Below the pieces are notes generated by a model, which searched no databases, was not told where the DNA came from, and saw only the letters and a list, made by a program, of their open reading frames with translations. Below are positions 57,294 through 64,000 of a DNA stretch of 64,000 nt, one piece after another. Both the position numbers and the translations under genes were made by a program. The DNA is from Corythucha ciliata (Eukaryota > Arthropoda > Insecta > Hemiptera > Tingidae), in NCBI GenBank assembly GCA_038030265.1, contig CM075939.1, positions 51,627,253 through 51,691,252 of the forward strand. Direction: 5' to 3'. The number at the start of each line of letters is the position of its first letter. Position 1 is the first letter of the stretch.

Positions 57294-58278
57294 AAAAAAA
57301 GTGATAGCTTAAAAGTCTCGCTGGTGTCAAAATCCATATTTTGACAATCCAGGCACTTACCGTGAAACTCATGTTTTTTTTAAAAGTTAAATTCCTTGCA
57401 AGTCCTAAAAGGGCTACGCTATGATCCCCCTGTTCTCCTCTCCTCATTGCCCTTACCTTTTTATTAGCAGAGCTTGGACGTCTTCTGCGTAGAATCCAAG
57501 TTCATCACAACCAATTTATCTGAAGTAGCAAGCTTTTAAGACTTATTGCCCTGCTTTTAACGCTAATTTCTTCCTCGAGACGCTATAAAACGATCAAATT
57601 GAGCGCAATGGTGGGGGTTGGGACTTGGTTATTTTTTTATTTAGAGGTCCTGACGGATGAATGTCACAAAAAAAGGGGGAGAATAAACGGAACTGAAAAA
57701 AAGGGGAGAACTTCACTGGCGAGGGAAAAACTAGGGGGAGGAAAAAATCAAAACAAAATTCACCTATCTTTTCCATGAAGCTTTCTCATGATGGTGGGGG
57801 GGGGGGAAGGACCCATACACATGGTCTCCAGTTTCTTGAAAATAAAACTGTACGGCCCGGCGCCCGTGCGCGGTAGTGTGCGCGGGGCCTACCTCTATTT
57901 TTCTTAAACATATTTCACTTCTTCGATTGACTACTATATCAACAAAGACAGTTGCTAAAAACTTCCTCCACAAGGCAACAAAGACAACGAGCGATGGCTT
58001 CTCTCTTTTGTTCGGATGCGCTGCCTCACGTCGCTGGAGTGGTTCCCCCTCTCCTCGCCTTTGCCTGTGAGTGGGAGTCTCCTTTTCTATGACAATAGTC
58101 ACAAGGTTGTCAGGTGTTATGCCTCAATTTTTTTCTCTTAATTTTAAATCTTTAATAGTATATTATGCGCGAGGTGTATAACGTAACCTCTGACGTCATT
58201 ACTTTATGCACTTGTGATTAGAATTCGAATGCACCGGTGAAACGGGTTTTATTCTAATGCACATGTGCATCAAGTTCA

Positions 58279-58309
58279 ACTTTATAAGCCACAAAGAGGC
58301 TTATAAAGT
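58279..58309. other. Perfect hairpin, 12-bp stem and 7-nt loop
   Basis: ACTTTATAAGCC-acaaaga-GGCTTATAAAGT. The geometry is the same as the hairpin at 13925-13955, though the sequence differs. It is too short for a miRNA precursor on its own. Confidence 0.6.
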
Positions 58310-59596
58310 GGCACTTTATTTGCCAGAAGTGCGTACCTAAAGATTCTTTTCTCGTCGGTAAAACCAACCTACTGGAATCCTCTTCCCCTTCATAGACAAA
58401 GGGAGAAAAAAGGGTTTCTGAATTATTAGATTTATTATTAGAGAGTAATTGGTCGAGGGAGGGTCTGAGTGCATACTGTTGTCAGATCCTTCAAACGTAT
58501 TTCGATCCATCTTCGCACTTCCCTGTTCTTCTATTTACTTCATGATAATGAAAGTGGTGTGGAGTCGGACCGTACATGTATGATTCAGTGGCGTAGTCAC
58601 ATCATTTCGCCCCCCCCCCCAAAGAAATGCTCTTTCACAGTGCATCGTTGGAAATTAAGAGCACTCAAAACTTGCTTGGAGTCCACTCCTCCGAGTTCAT
58701 GATGATCTTGAAGAAGAGCGGCGGTGGTAAATGTTAACCGTGTTACCTTGGAACGTTGCAAATGCGTAAATAACTTATTTCCACCCCTTATGATGTCGAA
58801 AATTAGTTAATAATGCGTTAAGATTCTTCGGAGGTGGCTCTCGCGTTTTGAGAGAGTGCTTTATAGCGCGGAAAGAAGCTCAATGTTCCTTTACAAAGAA
58901 GCTTTTCTTCACGCCTTCGCTGCTGTAAAGGATCAGCGTCATAATTAGAGTTTGTTTATGACGCTTTTACGTAGCACGCGCGCCTTTGGAACTAATAATA
59001 AATCTCTGCATTATTTATCGACCTCCTTGAGCTTCTTCAACTTGTTTGTTGTTGATATTGACCTTTATGCTCAACGGGAAACTGGGTTACCCATTCTCCC
59101 TTAGTGGAATGTCCCCCCCCCCCCAGCATCAAAATCAAGCTATCAGTACTCGTTGTATACTTTTGTCCCACAGAAACACAGAACTCAATCAGGAAACGGC
59201 TGATTTCATCCCGATGCGTTGGCTAGATTTGCCGTTCGGTTCCCCAAGTGATGATTAGGCTCAAAAAACTTAATATTATCCTGATTTTAAAGAGGTTTCG
59301 GGTGGGGCGTAACAGCGAATACCGCAGGCAGACGACCGCAACGATATAGACATAGAGCTATAGAAGCCCTGGAGATATTACACGATCATTAGAGGAGTTT
59401 CACAAATAAAAGAATTAGCAAATCAAATTTTCTGGGTTGGCATCTCCATGAGGGCTATAAAGGCTCACAAATAAGTTCGAAAGTTCGAGAAAACTCAAGA
59501 TACACCGTTTTCTCATGATAAAAGCGTGATTTTACGATTGGATAATTGTTTTAGTGTTCATTTTAATTGTGGTGTTTTTGGTCTCGACGTTGGTTG

Positions 59597-59640
59597 GTTA
59601 TTTTTGTTAAGTTATTTTTGTTAAGTTATTTTTGTTAAGT
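59597..59640. repeat. 15-bp tandem repeat, three copies
   Basis: GTTATTTTTGTTAA is repeated three times without mismatch in an A/T-rich intergenic stretch. Confidence 0.8.
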
Positions 59641-60705
59641 TTTTCATTAGTTAATAATATAAAAAAAATGTTGGGGGGGGGTATTTGTAGGTTTGTTTAT
59701 ACGTGTGGTTGTTAATTATTTTATTTAAAACTGGTTTGTGATAGTGTCTTGAAGAGTTATAGGGGTAGTGGACGCAGAGTTGTTGGAAGAGTGGGGGAAA
59801 CTTAAGTCGTATCGCTTCCCGAGTGTTTTTTGGCCTTAGAGGTGAAGCGGTGTGTATCGATGCTGTTTTTTATTGTATTTTTCTTTGTTAGACGGTTTTT
59901 ATTAATTTAATTTTATTTTGCTTTTGTTAATTATGCAATTATAGATAATGCTGATGAGGGGCACCGGGAATGGGCCCAAAATGCATTCATTAAAAAAAAC
60001 CATGGCTGTATGGTTCAAAAAAGTTTATGGTCTACAAGTTTTCTCCTACATTTTCGTTGAATCTACCAGAAGAACTTTGCTCGTCTGATTGAAAATTCAG
60101 TAGGTACCTATGCAGTTTTGTCCCCGAGTGGCCAAAAATGGCAATAATTTTGCGTTCTCATTGGTTTTAGTAATCGATTCTCTCGACTCCAGATCAACCA
60201 ATCGAGAATCGAGTAGGTCGAGGCTCTTACTCGGGCACGAAGTCCTACACTGCTCGTCAAAAATGCAACTGGGTGGTTATTTGTTCTCCCCCCCCCCCAT
60301 ATTCGTGCGTGAATTTCGCCTCAGATAGTCTGAAGACTGACTATCCGACACAAGAGGCAAGGAGTCAGCAAAATTAACTCGTAGACAGTGGTGTTGACCT
60401 TGAAAAAATCTTTATTTAACTTTTTTGTTACGTAACGTTCAAAACATCAAGATGTATGTTTCATTGTTCGCATAATTTTTCCTGTGATTGTGCAATTAAA
60501 ATACGCATAAAAACAAAAACACTTGTGCCTCCTTTCATTGACATTTTCTTCTAAAATAATACCTCGATTTAAATACAGCGTTTTAGTACAAAGTATTTAG
60601 ACACTCGTTGCTTTTGTTAAGCACCTTTTCTAGTGTTATCTGGAAAGGAACAGTGTTGTGAAATCAAATTAAAAATAATTAGAAAAAGTTGTAGGTACCT
60701 AACTG

Positions 60706-60736
<31 letters not shown>

Positions 60737-62263
60737 ATTGTGTTGCGTGTGCCTAAATAGTAAAAGTTTTAATTATTAGCAAAATATACTTCTAAAGGAT
60801 CATAGGAATTCTTGGAATTCTTGGAGAGAGGGATATAATGAACGCCGCCGCTGAAATGTATGAATTACTGGGTAATTTACAGGAACCCTTTTGGTTTTAT
60901 TTATTAGTTGCGGTTGTTTGTTTTTTTTTTGGGTAAATAGTCAATCCACTCAAGATGTGGAAGTTTACAAGACCTACATATCAGATTATTAGGTTTGTAT
61001 TACTTTTCAATAATTATTAATTAAACTCTATTACACTCTTGATTTCATATAATTAAAGGACTTCTGGCTGACTTCATCTATTATTCCAACGTATGGGAGT
61101 AATTTGCTTACTAAAACCCTAAGAAAATAAAAATGTAATATTGCAATTATTATTGATTAATTTTGATTAAATTTCGATATTATTCTACTCCTTAACATTG
61201 TGTTGTGAACTTACACTAAACCCGTTTTCCTTGAGAATATACATATATTTTTTCCCAGAGAGAAATGAAAAGATAACCCAGGAAAATCAAGATCGCGGAA
61301 TGAATATTGAGTTACCAGACGAAGAGAGTTAGCTTTAAAAAAAGCTGCCGGGTAAATCCCGCTTTAATGATTCTCTCTTGATTGTTTACTTTTTATCAAC
61401 ATTTAATCAAAACAAATAGGACAAGTTGAAATAAGATAAAGTTTCTGTGCCTATTTAATTAAAGGTACGTACTTACAGTTAACATTAGTTTCTAGAGCTC
61501 TTAACATAATAGTTTAAATGAATTCAGTTCTACACTTTGCTTATTATGGTAGAAGGCTTATATCGACTATAGACGCTTAATTTTTACTTAAGAGGGTCAG
61601 GGCCTCGTTACTTTCATTTCCTTGTAAATTGTTTCGTTAGCTAAAATTCATAGGTGAAAGATGATATAATACGTTTTGTGGCAAACAACTCTATTCTGTG
61701 GGTAAAAGTTAACGGGAGGAAAAAAATGCGAAACGCTGGTCACGTTTTTCTAACGCTGAGGTATGTGGGTGGAGAGTGAGATAGAGAAAATTGAAGCGTG
61801 CGGGTGCTATATGGTCCAGGAGGGTTGGTTGAGGGGAAGTGAAAATGACGAAAAGGGTTTGAGTGAGAAGGGAGGGGGGGTTAAAATTTATCCCACCACG
61901 ACTTTTCTTCCTAACTTGTGTGTGCCGAGGAGGGAGAGCTCCTCATCTCTATCCCTTCAAGCTTCTTTTTTTTTTTTTTCAGTCCCTGTAATCTTTTTCT
62001 TTCTTTGAAAGCGAGTTACGACTGTATTCTACCCCTCCCCACCTCCTAACCACAAATATTTTACGTGAACTGCACTATAACAAAAAATAGATAACGGTTT
62101 TGCTTAAAATTACAGTTTTAGTAAGCAAAAATTCAGCTAGTGGAAATTAAAAGACTTCTTTTACAATTATTGTACATTAACGCAGCCAGAAGTTAAAGCG
62201 TGTTTTTGAAGAACTAGTTATTTCTTTGTGTACATAATTTTCGTTCAGACAGTTTACATAAAT

Positions 62264-62269
62264 TTTATT
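62264..62269 (-). promoter_or_regulatory. Candidate poly(A) signal of the Ly6-like gene
   Basis: TTTATT on the plus strand (AATAAA on the minus) lies about 70 nt after the stop codon of the exon at 62338-62498. Confidence 0.5.
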
Positions 62270-62337
62270 TCGAATAGGTTTTCCGTATTTTCCACATTGT
62301 TTTTGTTCGTTTTCCTTCTTTGATAACAACGCCATGT

Positions 62338-62498
62338 TTAAATTGCGCTGGAACCTATTTCAAACTGTCGGGACCACCAAGTGGAAGCGACGACGCCAAT
62401 AACGATGATGGTCATCAGCGCTGGGGGAACATCAAAACTGGTGGCCGCATTGCAAGCGTTGTCCGAGCAACAGTAGACTTTAGTACCCCATGACTCTC
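62338..62498 (-). CDS. Ly6/uPAR (three-finger) family protein, last coding exon, GPI-anchor tail
   Basis: A terminal exon on the minus strand follows TTTTTCCTCGTTTAG and starts with two bases of a split codon. It encodes ESWGTKVYCCSDNACNAA, then a short Ser-Phe-Asp-Val-Pro-Pro link, a hydrophobic segment (ALMTIIVIGVVAST) and a short tail ending in Ile before TAA. CC-x-x-D-x-C-N is the signature that closes the three-finger fold in the Ly6/quiver/CD59 family. The hydrophobic end fits a GPI-attachment signal. Earlier exons, with the signal peptide and the other cysteines, should lie at higher coordinates. None was recognised up to 64000, so they are likely beyond the window. The member cannot be named. 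Confidence 0.7.
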
Positions 62499-63209
62499 CT
62501 AAACGAGGAAAAAGCACACACACAAAAAAACAAATTATTCTTTGTTTTTGTTTTTTACAGCACTCCAGACATTAAGAGTGAAACGTGGTCAGGAAAATTT
62601 GCCGCCTCCCCTTCTGTTTACAACGATGGTTGAATATGGAACAAAAGGGGTCCTCCTTCCCTTTTATTTTCTCTATACTTCCGCAAGAGCATCGTTCATT
62701 ATGCACATACGGGGCTTTCAGCGATTCACGTAGAATACTGTAGTCAATGGTCATTAGCCATTGACTAGGAAAGTAAAATAATCTAATGCTGTGCCTATAG
62801 TTTGATCAACACTTACTTATTATTATTATTACTATACTATTTATTTATAGTTTTTATTTATTTATTTATTTTTTTCATGGGGTATCACAGACAGTAGTAA
62901 GGAACCTTTAAAGACGTGTAGACGTATACGCCGCCATGTTCTTTCTTATCAGTTTAATGAGGATGGTAGGGGAGGTATGTTGACATCCACAAAACATCAA
63001 CAAAAGGTGGATTTTACAAGACTGATAATTGATAAGAGCAAACATGGCGTCAGTGATTTTACCTGCCTGATTATAGGTTCTTTAACAGTAGTAGAGATTG
63101 AGTGGAGCGTATTTAATTATTTTCGTGGAATAACTCATCCCATGTAACAGCGTCATATTAGTTTCACCTATATGGTTGTATCACAGTCAATGATAATTTA
63201 TTACAGTTT
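62499..63209. other. Probable intron of the Ly6-like gene
   Basis: No cysteine-rich exon is seen on the minus strand. A (TTA)n/(TTTA)n microsatellite lies at 62816-62872. Confidence 0.35.
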
Positions 63210-63393
63210 GATCCAGTGTGTCAATTTCTGTGCCTGCGGAAATAATATAAAAAATATTGAGGCCTCCTCAAAATGCCCTTCCAAAGAGCTAGCCAGTAGC
63301 TCTTTTTAAGAAGCTCTTTGGCGGAGCACTTCAAGAGCCTCAATGTTGTTGATAAAATGCCCATATAGACACAGAAATTGACACACTGTGTCA
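63210..63393. mobile_element. 184-bp palindromic element
   Basis: CAGTGTGTCAATTTCTGTG (63213), ATATTGAGGC, AAAATGC and CCAAAGAGCT on the left are mirrored by AGCTCTTTGG, GCCTCAATGTT, AAAATGCCCAT-type and CACAGAAATTGACACACTG on the right. The centre is near 63301. 63394-64000 has no recognised gene. The minus ORF at 63725-63934 lacks a motif. Confidence 0.65.
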
Positions 63394-64000
63394 AATTCCC
63401 TAATTGTCTCTATATGCACAAAAGCTCAGCATTTTTGAAGATCTAAAGAATATTCGAAGCACATCTAGAATGTTTACCGAACATTCGGTGAATGATCCAT
63501 TATTCTAAATAGATACTACTGGAACATTCTACGATTAGGAAAATGCTGTGTGGGTTCATCCAATAAATCTGCTTGATACAAACAAAGTGTGACAAAAATT
63601 GATTCAATTTCTAATTCCTTCAATCTACTGGTGATAAATAGGCAGGATAAAGGGAACTTGCCTCGGATAATGATTAATTTATCGCAAAAAAAAAGAAGTT
63701 TTGTGTCTTTTCACGGCCTTTCGTTCAGGAACCTCCATGTCGGGTATGTATGCATGGCAATCGGCGTTTGAAACCCGATAAAGCCGAAAGCCGGCTACAC
63801 ATTGTAATAATAAAAATAAGTATAAAGACATAAATGGGAAGACACCACCGCGGAAGATTTCGGAAAGTTTTTTGAGCTAAAAATTCGGTTTCTTGAAGCT
63901 TAAACACAATTCGTTCAGCCAAAGTCGCCCACATAATTTTGTGGCCAAAATAACTTGTTGGATTCGGAATTTCGAAAATGCCAGTTTTAGAGTTTTTGTG

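Larger units (their letters stand above)
56066..62263. other. Long intergenic stretch without recognised gene
   Basis: Both strands were read for domains and none could be supported. The 115-codon ORF at 55998-56345 begins inside a MITE and has no motif. Overlapping ORFs of 60-112 codons at 56722-58102 overlap low-complexity DNA. Notable features: (GA)n at 57262-57289; a hairpin at 58279-58309; a 15-bp triple repeat (GTTATTTTTGTTAA) at 59597-59640; and a T run at 60704-60731. Confidence 0.35.

Noticed and set aside
57139..57447. 102-codon minus-strand ORF with a Ser/Leu tract
   Set aside because: The tract is the translation of a (GA)n microsatellite.

Overview
The window is nuclear DNA from an animal, most likely a protostome invertebrate. 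It has short exons with GT/AG introns, four recognisable metazoan genes and many eukaryotic transposon remnants. Jockey-type and Penelope-type retroelement fragments, an IS630/Tc1-type transposase with its own intron, and many TA-flanked MITEs would suit an arthropod. The species cannot be fixed from sequence alone. No bacterial, organellar or viral gene was seen.

Genes, left to right. (1) 1-1077 (+): the last four exons of an ARHGEF10-family Rho guanine-nucleotide exchange factor. (2) 3782-4093 (-): an orphan Tesmin/TSO1-type CXC cysteine-rich fragment, probably transposon-derived. (3) 7928-27310 (-): a complete LST2/ZFYVE28 gene, rebuilt here as 13 coding exons (1992 nt, 663 aa) with every splice phase matching and an intact C-terminal FYVE zinc finger. 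Its first coding exon of 13 codons lies 14.5 kb upstream of exon 2. (4) 32307-51210 (+): a complete MIC60/mitofilin gene of 13 coding exons (2028 nt, 675 aa), including a 21-nt microexon and two introns of 6.5 and 8.9 kb. (5) 62338-62498 (-): the last exon of a Ly6/uPAR-type, probably GPI-anchored protein whose other exons are not recognised. LST2 and MIC60 are divergent, with about 5 kb between their start codons. The neighbours share no pathway: this is ordinary gene order, not an operon.

The rest is repeat-rich. LST2 intron 1 (12751-27271) holds a decayed Jockey-like reverse transcriptase, a palindromic element of about 1 kb, a broken IS630-like transposase, and three MITEs set end to end and separated only by their TA target sites. 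The LST2-MIC60 gap is largely a degenerate minisatellite of about 30 bp period. The large MIC60 introns carry MITEs, a Penelope-like GIY-YIG endonuclease remnant and the most striking structure in the window: a 1.7-kb inverted repeat (45669-47394) whose two arms are higher-order tandem arrays (A-B-C units of about 140 bp). The same degenerate ~30-bp motif recurs at four loci and in both orientations; a second, different ~30-bp motif forms an array at 5330-6060.

Gene calls rest on conserved motifs recalled from the families and on phase-consistent splice sites read by eye. Repeat borders are approximate unless terminal inverted repeats and target-site duplications are stated.
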